From positions 1-64,000 of the forward strand of contig NZ_JMIW01000004.1 in NCBI RefSeq assembly GCF_000715015.1: a stretch of 64,000 nt of DNA. Direction: 5' to 3'. Origin of the DNA: Erythrobacter longus (lineage in GTDB: Bacteria; Pseudomonadota; Alphaproteobacteria; Sphingomonadales; Sphingomonadaceae). Numbering within the stretch: the stretch's first letter is position 1; the number at the start of each line of letters is the position of its first letter. Made by a program: the position numbers and the translations under genes. The notes below the pieces were generated by a model. The model was not told the DNA's origin. It did not search any database and worked only from the letters and a program-made list of their open reading frames with translations. Shown here in pieces: positions 17,078 through 26,116 of the stretch.

Positions 17078-18331
17078 ATGGACTTCAGCCTTTCAAACAA
17101 TCAGTCCCATTGGCGGGACCGCGTGCGCGACTTCATGCACGCGCATATTTATCGCGCAGAAGAAGTATACCGAGACCAACTAGGCAAGCACGAAGGCGAG
17201 CGCTGGCAAGTTCCGCCGGTTGTCGAAGAATTGAAGGCACGGGCCTATTCCGCGGGATTGTGGAACCTGTTCCTGCCGCCGTCGGACCATGATGACGGAG
17301 ACTATCGCGGAGCAGGGCTCAGCAATCTCGATTATGCGCTGTGCGCGGAGGAAATGGGCAGGGTCGGCTTCGCTTCGGAAGCGTTCAACTGCTCGGCCCC
17401 CGACACCGGAAACATGGAAGTGCTCCACCGCTACGGTACGCCAGAGCAAAAGGCACAATGGCTACGGCCTCTGCTCGACGGGGAAATTCGGTCGGCATTC
17501 CTGATGACCGAGCCCGATGTCGCTTCCTCCGATGCGACCAATATCCAGACCTCGATCCGCCGCGAAGGCGACGAATACGTCATCAACGGGCGCAAATGGT
17601 GGTCTTCCGGAGTTGGTGATCCACGCTGCAAGCTCGCCATCGTCATGGGCAAGACTGACCCGGACGCGAACACGCACCAGCAGCAATCTCAGATCCTCGT
17701 TCCGCTCGACGCGCCGGGCGTGGAGATTGTGCGCATGCTACCAGTATTCGGGTATGACGGGGCTCCACACGGCCATGGCGAAGTGGTGCTGCGCAACGTG
17801 CGGGTTCCTGCGGCCAACATTATACTGGGTGAAGGACGCGGTTTCGAGATCGCTCAAGGAAGGCTTGGACCCGGTCGCATTCATCACTGCATGCGCGCAA
17901 TCGGTGCCGCCGAGCGCGCACTAGAGAAGATGGCCGAACGTCTTCAGTCGCGCATCGCATTTGGGAAGAGACTGTCCGAGCAGTCGGTATGGGAACAAAG
18001 GCTGGGAGAAGCACGCCTCGATATCGAGATGACAAGACTGCTGTGTCTTAAGGCCGCCGACATGATGGACAAAGCAGGCAATAAGGCTGCCAAGCTCGAG
18101 ATCGCTCTGATCAAGGTCGCTGCACCCAGAACGGCTCTACGAGTTCTCGATCACGCAATGCAGGCGCACGGCGCGGGTGGGCTCTCAGATGATTTCGGCC
18201 TGGCTGAAGTCTATGCCGGTATGCGCGCGCTGCGGATTGCCGATGGACCTGACGAGGTTCACTTGCGATCGATCGCCCGTATTGAGCTGGCACAGGTTGG
18301 ATCGCGCTTGGCGGAATGGCGAGATCGCTGA
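17078..18331 (+). CDS. Acyl-CoA dehydrogenase family protein (ACAD10/11-like)
   Basis: FAD enzyme, 417 residues. Shows the family layout: helical N-domain, central beta domain with [15 protein letters not shown], and helical C-domain with [22 protein letters not shown] and the DGPDEVHL segment typical of the ACAD10/11 branch, which oxidise long or branched acyl-CoA. No kinase-like domain is fused, unlike animal ACAD11. It starts 66 nt from an FNR box and is followed by pdxH after 21 nt, so the two are probably cotranscribed. Substrate not predictable from sequence. Confidence 0.85.
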   Translation: MDFSLSNNQSHWRDRVRDFMHAHIYRAEEVYRDQLGKHEGERWQVPPVVEELKARAYSAGLWNLFLPPSDHDDGDYRGAGLSNLDYALCAEEMGRVGFASEAFNCSAPDTGNMEVLHRYGTPEQKAQWLRPLLDGEIRSAFLMTEPDVASSDATNIQTSIRREGDEYVINGRKWWSSGVGDPRCKLAIVMGKTDPDANTHQQQSQILVPLDAPGVEIVRMLPVFGYDGAPHGHGEVVLRNVRVPAANIILGEGRGFEIAQGRLGPGRIHHCMRAIGAAERALEKMAERLQSRIAFGKRLSEQSVWEQRLGEARLDIEMTRLLCLKAADMMDKAGNKAAKLEIALIKVAAPRTALRVLDHAMQAHGAGGLSDDFGLAEVYAGMRALRIADGPDEVHLRSIARIELAQVGSRLAEWRDR

Positions 18332-18352
18332 CGCGTCAGATGGGATCGAACC

Positions 18353-18946
18353 ATGACCAGGCAAGCTGCAGCTCCTTTCGCCAAATTCAACGACTGGTTT
18401 TCTCAGGCCACGCGCGAGCTAGGGGCTGAGCAAGCCTCGGCAGTCAATCTGGCGACCGTATCAGGCGAAGGGAAGCCATCCAGCCGAATGGTCTTACTCA
18501 AGGAGCACGATGAGCGAGGCTTCGTATTCTATACCAATCTCAAGAGCCGCAAAGCCACCGAGCTGACCGAGAACGCTGCCGTGGCGATGTGCTTCCACTG
18601 GTCAGACCTTGGCAAGCAAGTGCGGATCGAAGGTCACGCCATGTCAGTGAGCGATGTTGAAGCAGATCGCTACTTCGCGACCCGCCCGCTGGCCAGCCGC
18701 TATGGCGCCTGGGCATCCCAACAATCATCGCAGCTCAAGAACCGGCGCGAGCTGGCCGGGCGGCTGACCAGCGTAGTCGCCAGGTTCAAGTCTCGGGATG
18801 TTCCTCGTCCGCCATTCTGGTCAGGTTTCCGGGTTCGTGCCGAGCGGATCGAATTCTGGAGCAATGCCAGGTTCAGGCTGCATGATCGCATTTGCTATCA
18901 ACGCACCTGCGATGGCGCATGGCAGCAATTCCTGCTCTATCCATGA
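18353..18946 (+). CDS. pdxH: Pyridoxamine/pyridoxine 5'-phosphate oxidase
   Basis: FMN enzyme oxidising PNP/PMP to pyridoxal 5'-phosphate with O2. 197 residues. Shows family signatures: PSSRMVLLKEHDERGFVFYT, SRKATELTENAAVAMCFHW, RYFATRPLASRYGAWASQQS, then RPPFWSGFRVRAERIEFW and the RLHDR near the C-terminus. Directly after the acyl-CoA dehydrogenase gene in the same direction. An O2-using enzyme in an anaerobic island is unexpected; it may be a second copy or use another oxidant. Confidence 0.88.
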   Translation: MTRQAAAPFAKFNDWFSQATRELGAEQASAVNLATVSGEGKPSSRMVLLKEHDERGFVFYTNLKSRKATELTENAAVAMCFHWSDLGKQVRIEGHAMSVSDVEADRYFATRPLASRYGAWASQQSSQLKNRRELAGRLTSVVARFKSRDVPRPPFWSGFRVRAERIEFWSNARFRLHDRICYQRTCDGAWQQFLLYP

Positions 18947-18976
18947 TTTTAGGCATGCCGAGGACCTCTTGAAACC

Positions 18977-19612
18977 ATGGCGCATACAAGTTTGGAAAAG
19001 TCAGTCGCCAGCAAGGTTGACCCAACTGTTCCGATCGTGATCGCCGCCGGAGGCAACGGTTCGCGTATCGGTGGCTTTAAACATGCGCGGCTGCTGGCAG
19101 GCCAATCGCTTCTTGATCGGGCGATCGACTGGGCCAACACACATGCCGATAGGATTGCAATTGCGGTGCGCAGCGTCGATCAAATCGCGATCGCGGGGAT
19201 ACCGCTCTTGACCGACGAGCAAGTCGATATCGGTCCCATCAGCGCGTTGAGCAGCGCATTTGCGTTCGCGGCGACGCACAATCATCCCCGTGTGCTTGTC
19301 ATCGGGTGCGATATGCCATTCCTGCCCGATGATCTCCTGCTTCGGCTCAAGGAGGCAATCGGGGAAAGCGGTTGCGCAATGCCAGTCAGCGCTGGAAAGG
19401 ATCATCCGATGGCGGCCATGTGGCGCGTCGATCGGCCAGTATTGAAAGATTATATCGCCAATGGAGGACGATCGCTCTGGAGCTTTGCCGAAGCGTCAGG
19501 TGTGGTGCAGGTTTCGTGGGAATCCGAGCCCGAGCAAGACCCCTTTGCCAACATCAATGACGAGACAGCGCTCACAGAAGCGAGGCATCGGCTCAAAAGG
19601 CGAGCGCGCTAA
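18977..19612 (+). CDS. mobA: Molybdenum cofactor guanylyltransferase
   Basis: Attaches GMP to molybdopterin to form the bis-MGD cofactor used by NarG. 211 residues with the nucleotidyltransferase motif AAGGNGSRIGGFKHARLL (about 21-38) and the metal-binding GCDMPFLPDD. Starts 30 nt after pdxH. Its 3' end overlaps the 3' end of convergent moeA by 20 nt. The family also contains MocA-like cytidylyltransferases, but the neighbouring nitrate reductase favours MobA. Confidence 0.85.
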   Translation: MAHTSLEKSVASKVDPTVPIVIAAGGNGSRIGGFKHARLLAGQSLLDRAIDWANTHADRIAIAVRSVDQIAIAGIPLLTDEQVDIGPISALSSAFAFAATHNHPRVLVIGCDMPFLPDDLLLRLKEAIGESGCAMPVSAGKDHPMAAMWRVDRPVLKDYIANGGRSLWSFAEASGVVQVSWESEPEQDPFANINDETALTEARHRLKRRAR

Positions 19613-20777
19613 CATGCTCTCCTGCGCGGCAGGCCGGCGCGTTGGGCAGACGACGAATAAGCCAGTCCGCATGCATCAATGCACGCTGCGCACCGCTATC
19701 CTGGTTGGTGACCGGGACAAGGCCGTCTTTTCCCCAGCTGGCGCGAATGAAGGTTTCCCGTCCCCCTGTCGTCGGTAGTTCCTCCGCCAGAACCATTTTT
19801 CGCCAGCAATTGACGTCGGCAATCGGTTGTCCCTGCAGCCGCGCGAGCAGTGGCATCAGGAACAGACGCGCAGTAACCATGGCGGATGTCGGATTGCCGG
19901 GAAGACCCAAGACCCACTTGCCTTTGGCGCGTCCGAGCCAGACCGGTTTTCCAGGCTTGATCGCAGCTTTAGCGAACACCAATTCCAGTCCATGCGGGGC
20001 AAACATCGGCTTGGCGAAATCGCGTTCGCCGACAGATGCGCCGCCCGTTACTATAACCACGTCAGCACAGCTGAGCATTGTACCGGCCAGATCCTCAAGC
20101 GCGGGAAGATCGTCGGAGGCCAATGCTCGTTCGATCACCTCAGCCCCTGATGCGGCAGCCATGGCGGCGACCCCGTAGGTTACGCTCTCGGCAATGGCGT
20201 CAGCGCGCGTGTATGCAGTTCCTGGCACCATCAACTCGTCGCCCGTGCCGATGATGGCCACACGCGGCTGCACGCTCACGCTAACGGTGGCAAGGTCGGC
20301 TGCGGCCGCAGCAACCATTGCCCGGGCTCCCAGACGGGTGCCCGGCGATACGAGCCGGTCACCTTTGCGGAAGTCGCTGCCCGGCGGACGAACGTGCCAG
20401 CCTGGCCCATAATCCTCCTTGAAAACCACCAAATCGCCATTCCGCTCGGCATATTCCTGCATGATGCAGCGGTCACTACCCTGGGGCATGGGAGCCCCGG
20501 TAAAAATCCGCACAGCGTCGCCGGGCTTTAAAGCATCAGTAAAGCCCGTTCCGGCTGCAGATTGCCCAATAACCCGCAATGCCTCGCCGGGACGTGTGGC
20601 ACTATCGATGACGGCATAGCCATCCATCGCGGCAACTGCGCTGAATGGAGCATCCCGTCTGGCGTCCAGAGCTCTTGTGAGAACACGGCCGGCTGCTCGT
20701 TCGAAAGGTACGACCTCTTCACCAAGCGTAGTTGCTTGGTCGTTTATCAGTCCAATCGCCTCGTCGAAAGGAATCAT
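19593..20777 (-). CDS. moeA: Molybdopterin molybdotransferase
   Basis: Inserts molybdate into adenylated molybdopterin. About 394 residues with family signatures: DAPFSAVAAMDGYAV, GxFxFTGAPMPQGSD-type segment (RIFTGAPMPQGSD), the ATGDEL-like GTGDELM and the GGASVGERDF and GLPGNPTSA motifs. ATG 20777 is chosen because it overlaps the moaC stop by one base (TGATG) and has GGGGG about 5 nt upstream; ATG 20789 is possible. Last gene of the moaB-moaC-moeA operon, under an FNR box. Confidence 0.93.
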   Translation of the reverse strand: MIPFDEAIGLINDQATTLGEEVVPFERAAGRVLTRALDARRDAPFSAVAAMDGYAVIDSATRPGEALRVIGQSAAGTGFTDALKPGDAVRIFTGAPMPQGSDRCIMQEYAERNGDLVVFKEDYGPGWHVRPPGSDFRKGDRLVSPGTRLGARAMVAAAAADLATVSVSVQPRVAIIGTGDELMVPGTAYTRADAIAESVTYGVAAMAAASGAEVIERALASDDLPALEDLAGTMLSCADVVIVTGGASVGERDFAKPMFAPHGLELVFAKAAIKPGKPVWLGRAKGKWVLGLPGNPTSAMVTARLFLMPLLARLQGQPIADVNCWRKMVLAEELPTTGGRETFIRASWGKDGLVPVTNQDSGAQRALMHADWLIRRLPNAPACRAGEHVSALAF

Positions 20778-21250
20778 CACGTCCCCCATGAGCTCGATTT
20801 GCCACCTGTCTTCGAAGTAACCTGGACCGCTTCGATCTGCATTGTTTGATCAATCGCCTTGAGCATGTCGAAGAGCGTGAGCGCAGCGATTGAGACTGCC
20901 GTAAGCGCTTCCATTTCAACACCGGTTTTCCCATCGCAGCGCGCGACGCCTTTTACAACGAAGCCCGGCAGGCTCTCGTCGAGCGTCACCTCAACCACGA
21001 CGCTGGAAAGAGGAAGGGGATGACATAGCGGGATCAAGTCCGCCGTGCGCTTCGCACCCATGACCCCTGCCAATTCGGCAGTCGAAATCACGCTGCCCTT
21101 GGGCGTCCGGCCTTCCGATACCGCGACAAGCGTTGCCGGTGCGCACCGAAGGCGACCTAAGGCCTCGGCGCTCCTCCTCGTCGGCAATTTCTCGCCGACA
21201 TCAACCATTCTTGCGCGACCTTCTCGATCGAGATGAGTAAGGTCGGTCAT
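20777..21250 (-). CDS. moaC: Cyclic pyranopterin monophosphate synthase accessory protein
   Basis: Second step enzyme of Moco synthesis; converts the MoaA product to cPMP. 157 residues, normal length. Conserved blocks: MVDVGEK, IPLCHPLPLSS, and KTGVEMEALTAVS followed by LFDMLKAID with the active-site Asp and Lys. ATG 21250 overlaps the moaB stop (ATGA). Operon position: second after moaB. Confidence 0.95.
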   Translation of the reverse strand: MTDLTHLDREGRARMVDVGEKLPTRRSAEALGRLRCAPATLVAVSEGRTPKGSVISTAELAGVMGAKRTADLIPLCHPLPLSSVVVEVTLDESLPGFVVKGVARCDGKTGVEMEALTAVSIAALTLFDMLKAIDQTMQIEAVQVTSKTGGKSSSWGT

Positions 21251-21783
21251 GCGCAAAGGTGTCTCAGGCGGGGTACTTGGCCTGCGATCGAGCAAGGACG
21301 ATAACGGCTATCGAACTCGAGCGCGAGAATGCGATCCCAAGCATCGCGGCAGGCTCCTGTGGAGCCGGGAACACAGAATATGAACGTGTCATCGGCCTGG
21401 CCTGCGAATGCGCGGGATTGCAGCGTGGAAACGCCGATCGTGTCCATGCTTACCTGATGGAAGACGACGCTGAAGCCGTCCATCACTCTGCGCAGCAACG
21501 GACCTACGGCTTCAGGCGTGACATCGCGGGGCGTGAATCCGGTTCCTCCGGTGCTGACAATAACGTCCACGTCCGGATTTGCGACCCAGGCAGATACCTG
21601 CTTGCGGATTGAGTCGACCTCATCAGGCACGATAGCGCGGCCTGCGAGATGATGCCCAGCCTCCTGGAGGCGTGTGGCGAAGAGCGCGCCCGACGTGTCG
21701 GTCTCCGGTGTCCGCGTATCCGATACGGTAAGAACTGCAACCTTAAGTGGATGAAACTCCAGGCTATCGTCTATTCCGGGCAC
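21247..21783 (-). CDS. moaB: Molybdenum cofactor biosynthesis protein B (MoaB/MogA family)
   Basis: Adenylates molybdopterin before molybdate insertion (MogA-type role). About 178 residues. Shows AVLTVSDTRTPETD, STGGTGFTPRDVTPEA and the CVPGSTGACRDAW motif. I chose GTG 21783: AGGAAG stands 6 nt upstream and the resulting N-terminus matches the family. A longer frame from GTG 21834 would begin only 7 nt from the FNR box at 21841-21854, where the transcript is unlikely to have started. First gene of moaB-moaC-moeA. Confidence 0.9.
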   Translation of the reverse strand: MPGIDDSLEFHPLKVAVLTVSDTRTPETDTSGALFATRLQEAGHHLAGRAIVPDEVDSIRKQVSAWVANPDVDVIVSTGGTGFTPRDVTPEAVGPLLRRVMDGFSVVFHQVSMDTIGVSTLQSRAFAGQADDTFIFCVPGSTGACRDAWDRILALEFDSRYRPCSIAGQVPRLRHLCA

Positions 21784-21840
21784 GACATACTTCCTTTGAT
21801 TGACTGGTGTTTTCTTTGTCCGGGATTTGCTCACGCGTAT

Positions 21841-21854
21841 TTGACGCGGATCAA
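21841..21854. promoter_or_regulatory. FNR-type box upstream of moaB-moaC-moeA
   Basis: TTGACGCGGATCAA (TTGAC-N4-ATCAA). Its centre is 64 nt from GTG 21783, which fits a -41.5 activator site with a leader of about 20 nt. It is also 140 nt upstream of the divergent CBS gene. Confidence 0.8.
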
Positions 21855-21993
21855 TGACTGACTGGTGGCTTTATGGCATGATAATCAAATGGAGGTGACC
21901 TCACATACTCCAACTGGGCTTCGAGGCTTTGCAGCCAGCCGTCTCGCGACCCACTGAGAATGAAGTGATGCCTCCGCCATCAAGGAGGTTATT

Positions 21994-22744
21994 ATGACCA
22001 AAGCAACCAATACGAAGCCTGCCACAAGACGCAGTGATGATAATGGCCAGGGAACAGGCCCCCCTAACCTTGCAGAACTCAAAGCCTGCAACATCATGAG
22101 CGGATCGGTGATCTCGATACACACGGATGTATCGATCCATGACGCTGCAGAAATGCTGATCGATCACGGAGTCAGCGCGCTGCCCGTCGTTTCCGGTCGC
22201 AAGGTTGTCGGCATTCTAAGCGAAACCGATTTCGCTCCACCGGGAGGAGTTGGGCAACCCGCCCGACACCTGCGACGTTGATTCCCCGGAACCTGAATGC
22301 GTGAAGGCATTCGGACACACGGTTGGCGAGGTCATGACACCGGTCGTCGTCAGCGTCGAAGAGACCACCACCCTGTCCGAAATCGCGAACCTCATGGATG
22401 AACATCGGATCAAGCACCTGCCGGTCCTGCGCGACGACAATCTCGTCGGTATCGTCAGTCGTGCTGATATCGTGCGAGCGCTGATCGTGCGACCAGTAGG
22501 CTCGCATGGACCGATGACCAATGATGACGACATCATTCGTGCACGGGTGATCGAGAAGCTTCTGACCATTAAGGGTGCAAGCGCGTGGCTGACTGACGTG
22601 GCCGTTTCAGAGGGCGTCGTTACCCTGACAGGAACCGTGCAGGACGAGGACGCACTGCTGCCTTCGCGCGAGGCGGTGGCGGCGATCCCATTTGTCAAAG
22701 CGGTCGATGATCACCGCGCAGTCACTCAAGCATTCTGGGGCTGA
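21994..22744 (+). pseudogene. CBS-CBS-BON domain protein interrupted by a frameshift
   Basis: Two adjacent frames encode one protein. The first (from ATG 21994, with AAGGAGG upstream) covers residues up to VVGILSETDF, the end of the first CBS domain. The second frame resumes with LHREELGNPP, then the second CBS domain (GEVMTPVVVSVEE..GIVSRADIVRAL) and a BON domain (DVAVSEGVVTLTGTVQDE). One extra base near 22232 (GATTTCGCTCC, where GATTTGCTCC would restore the frame) explains the break. Family members bind adenine nucleotides and act as energy or stress sensors. It may be a real pseudogene, a sequence error or a recent mutation: both halves remain well conserved. Confidence 0.8.
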
Positions 22745-22817
22745 ACCAAACAAAGCAAAGGCATATTGCAGCGCGTTTTGTCGCAGGCTGCATCGCAGCT
22801 GATCCGGATGACGTGCT

Positions 22818-23273
22818 TCACCAGCGCGCAACATCGCTCCTGTCCGCATCGGTCGGCTCGATCCAGGCCGAGCCGTTTGCATGCTCCTCGCGCTTCCAAA
22901 AAACTGCTTCTGTCTTGAGCCTGTCCATCAGATAGTCGGCCGCTTCGAACGCCGCTCTGCGGTGGGGTGAGGCCGTTGCCACAAACACTATCGCCTCCAG
23001 CGGTTTGATCCGGCCCGCGCGATGAATGACATGGCTTGCGGTTATTGCGAACTTTGCGTGCGCGTCTGCTGCGATTTGCTGCATAGAGGCCAATGTGACG
23101 CCCCGGTAGCTTTCAAGGACCAGCGCGTTGATCGGCAAACCGTCCTTGGTCTGCCCTCTGGCTCTTCCGGTGAAGCTTACGACGGCCCCTTCATCACCGA
23201 TCCGCCCTGTAAACTGCGAAAGGCATACAGACGGATCGAACACCTCCTGCTTTACTTCGACAAACGCCGTCAT
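22818..23273 (-). CDS. moaE: Molybdopterin synthase catalytic (large) subunit
   Basis: Adds two sulfurs to cPMP using thiocarboxylated MoaD. 151 residues. Shows GAVVSFTGRARGQT, LVLESYRGVTLASM, HRAGRIKPLEAIVFV, and the active-site region RLKTEAVFWKREEH with the conserved lysines. Overlaps moaD by 4 nt (ATGA). Confidence 0.93.
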   Translation of the reverse strand: MTAFVEVKQEVFDPSVCLSQFTGRIGDEGAVVSFTGRARGQTKDGLPINALVLESYRGVTLASMQQIAADAHAKFAITASHVIHRAGRIKPLEAIVFVATASPHRRAAFEAADYLMDRLKTEAVFWKREEHANGSAWIEPTDADRSDVARW

Positions 23274-23527
23274 CCGCCCGAAACCGGAGGAAAAAGCGCC
23301 GCTGTATCGCCTTGGCGAATGATCGCATCATCGGGTACGATCGTCTCGTTGACGCAAGCCCGAATGCGACCGCCAGCGAGGATCGGTGCGAGCAAGGGAT
23401 ACGCACTGCTTACCGCCTCGAAGAGCTCCCTGACCGGCAAGCCGCTAGGTGAAATGTCGAGCGTGACAGAGCCCCCGTAGCTGTCTGCCAGCTTGCCGCA
23501 AAGTTCAACATTAAGCGACTGGTTCAA
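23270..23527 (-). CDS. moaD: Molybdopterin synthase sulfur carrier (small) subunit
   Basis: Ubiquitin-like sulfur carrier, about 85 residues, ending in the required Gly-Gly (PPVSGG). VNETIVPDDAIIRQGDTAALFPP is the typical C-terminal half. TTG 23527 is chosen: GGAGG lies 5 nt upstream and it begins just after the moaA stop. A start at 23563 would overlap moaA by 35 nt. Middle gene of moaA-moaD-moaE. Confidence 0.9.
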   Translation of the reverse strand: MNQSLNVELCGKLADSYGGSVTLDISPSGLPVRELFEAVSSAYPLLAPILAGGRIRACVNETIVPDDAIIRQGDTAALFPPVSGG

Positions 23528-23528
23528 T

Positions 23529-24557
23529 TCAACCTCCGATGGATGCCAGGTGCGGCGTGGCACCGCTATTTCCTTGATGAAGCCGATGCGCCGGAGCCTT
23601 GGTCGCTGTAAGCTTGCGGATGCGTTCGATCAGTTCGTCCCCTGCGCCATCGTTCTGGAGCAGAGGGCGCAGATTGATGCCAGCATCGCCAAACAAGCAC
23701 AGATGCAGTTTTCCAAGCGAAGAGACGCGCAGGCGATTGCAACTGGAACAGAAATCCTTCGAATAAGGCGCGATTATGCCGATCCGTCCTTTCGCGTGCT
23801 CATGCCCGAACTCGACTGCGGGACCGGCGCCAGCCTGTCGCGGAAGGCGCGACCACCCCAGAGCCTGCAGGCGGTCGATGACAGACTGACCCGTGACGTG
23901 CCGCTCGGCAAAGAACTCGGCATTGTCGTTGGTGCGCATGACTTCGATAAACCGGAGTGAAAGATCGCGCGACGAAACGAAATCGACCATTGCCTCGAGT
24001 TCCCGGTCGTTGATACCACGCATCAGCACCGCGTTGAGCTTAATGCTGTCAAAACCCGCTGCTTGTGCCGCGTCGATACCAGCGAGGACTTGCCGCAACC
24101 TGTCATGCCCGGTAATTTCGGCGAACCGGGCCGGATCGAGCGAGTCCACGCTTACATTGATCGCGCTGATCCCTGCCGCCCGCCAGGCGGCTGCCTTTTC
24201 TGCCAGCCGATACCCGTTGGTCGTCATCGCCACGCGCCGGATGCCCGGTACATTTGCAACTGTCCGGGCGATCTCGTCGAAGTCGCGGCGCAAAGTTGGC
24301 TCGCCGCCTGTCAGGCGCACCTTCCACAGCCCGAGTCTGGCAAAGGCTGTCACAACACGGCGCACTTCGTCGGCGGAAAGCTCAGTCGGGCGACTGCAGG
24401 GCTTCTTGTAGCCGTCGGGCAGGCAATAGGTGCAGCGAAAATTGCAGACATCGGTCAAGGACAGGCGCAGATACTCGAACCGCCGTCCGATCCCGTCGAA
24501 CAACTGGTCAACACGCCGGTCACTGGCAGGGGCACCGAAGTCGCGATTATCCGTCAC
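23529..24557 (-). CDS. moaA: GTP 3',8-cyclase
   Basis: Radical SAM enzyme that starts Moco synthesis from GTP. 342 residues. N-terminal cluster Cys38-x3-Cys42-x2-Cys45 (CNFRCTYC). C-terminal cluster C-x2-C-x13-C in CSSCNRLRVSS..LCLF. Ends in Gly-Gly as MoaA proteins do. GTG 24557 overlaps the ppiC stop by 4 nt (GTGA) and gives the normal length; an ATG-like start at 24779 would lie within ppiC. Seems to be the distal part of the nar operon, so cofactor synthesis is coupled to nitrate reductase expression. Confidence 0.94.
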   Translation of the reverse strand: MTDNRDFGAPASDRRVDQLFDGIGRRFEYLRLSLTDVCNFRCTYCLPDGYKKPCSRPTELSADEVRRVVTAFARLGLWKVRLTGGEPTLRRDFDEIARTVANVPGIRRVAMTTNGYRLAEKAAAWRAAGISAINVSVDSLDPARFAEITGHDRLRQVLAGIDAAQAAGFDSIKLNAVLMRGINDRELEAMVDFVSSRDLSLRFIEVMRTNDNAEFFAERHVTGQSVIDRLQALGWSRLPRQAGAGPAVEFGHEHAKGRIGIIAPYSKDFCSSCNRLRVSSLGKLHLCLFGDAGINLRPLLQNDGAGDELIERIRKLTATKAPAHRLHQGNSGATPHLASIGG

Positions 24558-25366
24558 TGAACCAATGGTCCTTCTGCTGCAGCCAAGTCCACGCCCTCGA
24601 TCTCCGTCTGGCTCGCCAGAATCGACAGATATTGCGCAACGGCTTTCCGATAGCTGGCTTCTTCGAGATAATTGCGGATCGATTGCTCGACCGCTTCGAA
24701 CGGCAGTTGCTTGCCTTCCGCCCGCCGCCCAGCACGGATCACGTGAACGCCGAATGGCGATTTTACCGGAGACAAGCACAGCTCGCCCTCGGATAAGGCA
24801 AACAATGCTGTTTCGAACTCGGCGACCGTTTGTCCTTTTCCGATCTGGCCGAGATTGCCGCCTTGCTCTTTCGATGGACAGGCAGATTTGGCCTTGGCCA
24901 GTTCGTCAAAGCGCGACGGGTCCTTTTCCAACTCGCGGATCGCCATCCGCGCATCACCGACGGCCAAACTGTAATTAAGAGTATCGTCTGGGCTGGCAGA
25001 AAACAGGATATGTTCCGCTTCGACCAGCGGTTCGCTGGCGAAGCGATCTCGGTGCTGGTCGTAGAAGCGTTTTGCTTCCTCTTCGTTTGCCACAGGAACG
25101 TCGACTTCCTGGCTAAGCAGGGCATCGATCCGGGCATCTTCGTCTGCGAGCTTGCGACCCTCATCATCGAAGCGCTCGTCGGCAGAGATTTCTAGCCGGT
25201 CAGCTTCGGCAAGCAGAAGCTGACGGATCGCCAGCGCTTCGGCCGCAGCTGTCCAAGCGGCCTCGGCGTCGGGAGCCGGATGATTTTGCGCTTCGGCTGC
25301 GATTGCGGCTTCGGCGATCTTCACACCGCCAACACTGACCTGTACGCGTTCCATCACATCATCCAT
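24554..25366 (-). CDS. Peptidyl-prolyl isomerase, parvulin (NifM/PpiC-like)
   Basis: 270 residues: a helical N-terminal region (1-125) and a parvulin domain (about 130-235) with VEAEHILFSA, ACPSKEQGGNLGQIGKGQTV and SPVKSPFGVHVIRAGRR. No signal peptide, so it is likely cytoplasmic. It sits between narI and moaA with overlaps on both sides. NifM-like PpiC proteins are a recurring member of nar operons in proteobacteria and probably help fold or mature the nitrate reductase complex; this is inference from context. Confidence 0.88.
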   Translation of the reverse strand: MDDVMERVQVSVGGVKIAEAAIAAEAQNHPAPDAEAAWTAAAEALAIRQLLLAEADRLEISADERFDDEGRKLADEDARIDALLSQEVDVPVANEEEAKRFYDQHRDRFASEPLVEAEHILFSASPDDTLNYSLAVGDARMAIRELEKDPSRFDELAKAKSACPSKEQGGNLGQIGKGQTVAEFETALFALSEGELCLSPVKSPFGVHVIRAGRRAEGKQLPFEAVEQSIRNYLEEASYRKAVAQYLSILASQTEIEGVDLAAAEGPLVQ

Positions 25367-26114
25367 GTCTCAGATCCTTGCGTGAACGGACGATCTGATA
25401 GCCACCGCGCCAGATATAGCGGACAGGTGCCGAGAAGATATGGACGAGGCGGGTAAACGGCAGCAGCAGGAAAATCAGCATACCAAGCACAAGATGTGCT
25501 TGATAAGGCCAATCGAGTCCGGCGACATAGCGACCGACGCCTGGTTCGAAGGTAAAAATGCCCTGCGCCCAGGCAGACAGCCGCAACATCACTTCAGCAT
25601 CATGGTGCGCCAATGAAAACGGGACGGTAGCGAGTCCCAATAATAGCTGCACGAACAGGATGACCAGGATGGCATTATCGGCAAATGCCGAATTTCTGCG
25701 AATGCGCGCATCGAAAAAACGACGGTGCATCAGCAGCACCAGACCTGCAAAGCAAATGAGCCCGGCGACCGATCCGGCATAAATGGCCACCAGTTGCTTC
25801 GCCTCTGCCGAAATAAAGTGCTTATAAATGCTGTGCGGCGTCAGAAGGCCGACAAAATGGCCCATGAAGAGGAAAAGAATGCCGATATGGAACATGTTTG
25901 AGCCCCACATGAGCTGCTTTCGCCGGAGCAGTTGGCTCGATCCGGCACGCCATGTGTAGGGCTCTCGATCATAACGGAAAATGCTGCCGATGATCATTAC
26001 CGCCAGCGCAATATAGGGCAGCGCGCCAAACAGGAATGTGTTGATCCACAGGTCGATCGGAATGGATGGCAAGGCTTCATGGCCAGCAGGAACGGCGGCG
26101 GGTGGATTGGACAT
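25359..26114 (-). CDS. narI: Respiratory nitrate reductase gamma subunit (cytochrome b)
   Basis: Membrane dihaem subunit that oxidises quinol and passes electrons to NarH. About 251 residues with five transmembrane helices. Haem-binding histidines are visible in FHIGILFLFMGH (helix 2) and in QAHLVLGML..TRLVH (helix 5). ATG 26114 is chosen, with AAGGAG 7 nt upstream and 2 nt after the narJ stop. Its stop overlaps ppiC. Confidence 0.95.
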   Translation of the reverse strand: MSNPPAAVPAGHEALPSIPIDLWINTFLFGALPYIALAVMIIGSIFRYDREPYTWRAGSSQLLRRKQLMWGSNMFHIGILFLFMGHFVGLLTPHSIYKHFISAEAKQLVAIYAGSVAGLICFAGLVLLMHRRFFDARIRRNSAFADNAILVILFVQLLLGLATVPFSLAHHDAEVMLRLSAWAQGIFTFEPGVGRYVAGLDWPYQAHLVLGMLIFLLLPFTRLVHIFSAPVRYIWRGGYQIVRSRKDLRHG

Positions 26115-26116
26115 GA

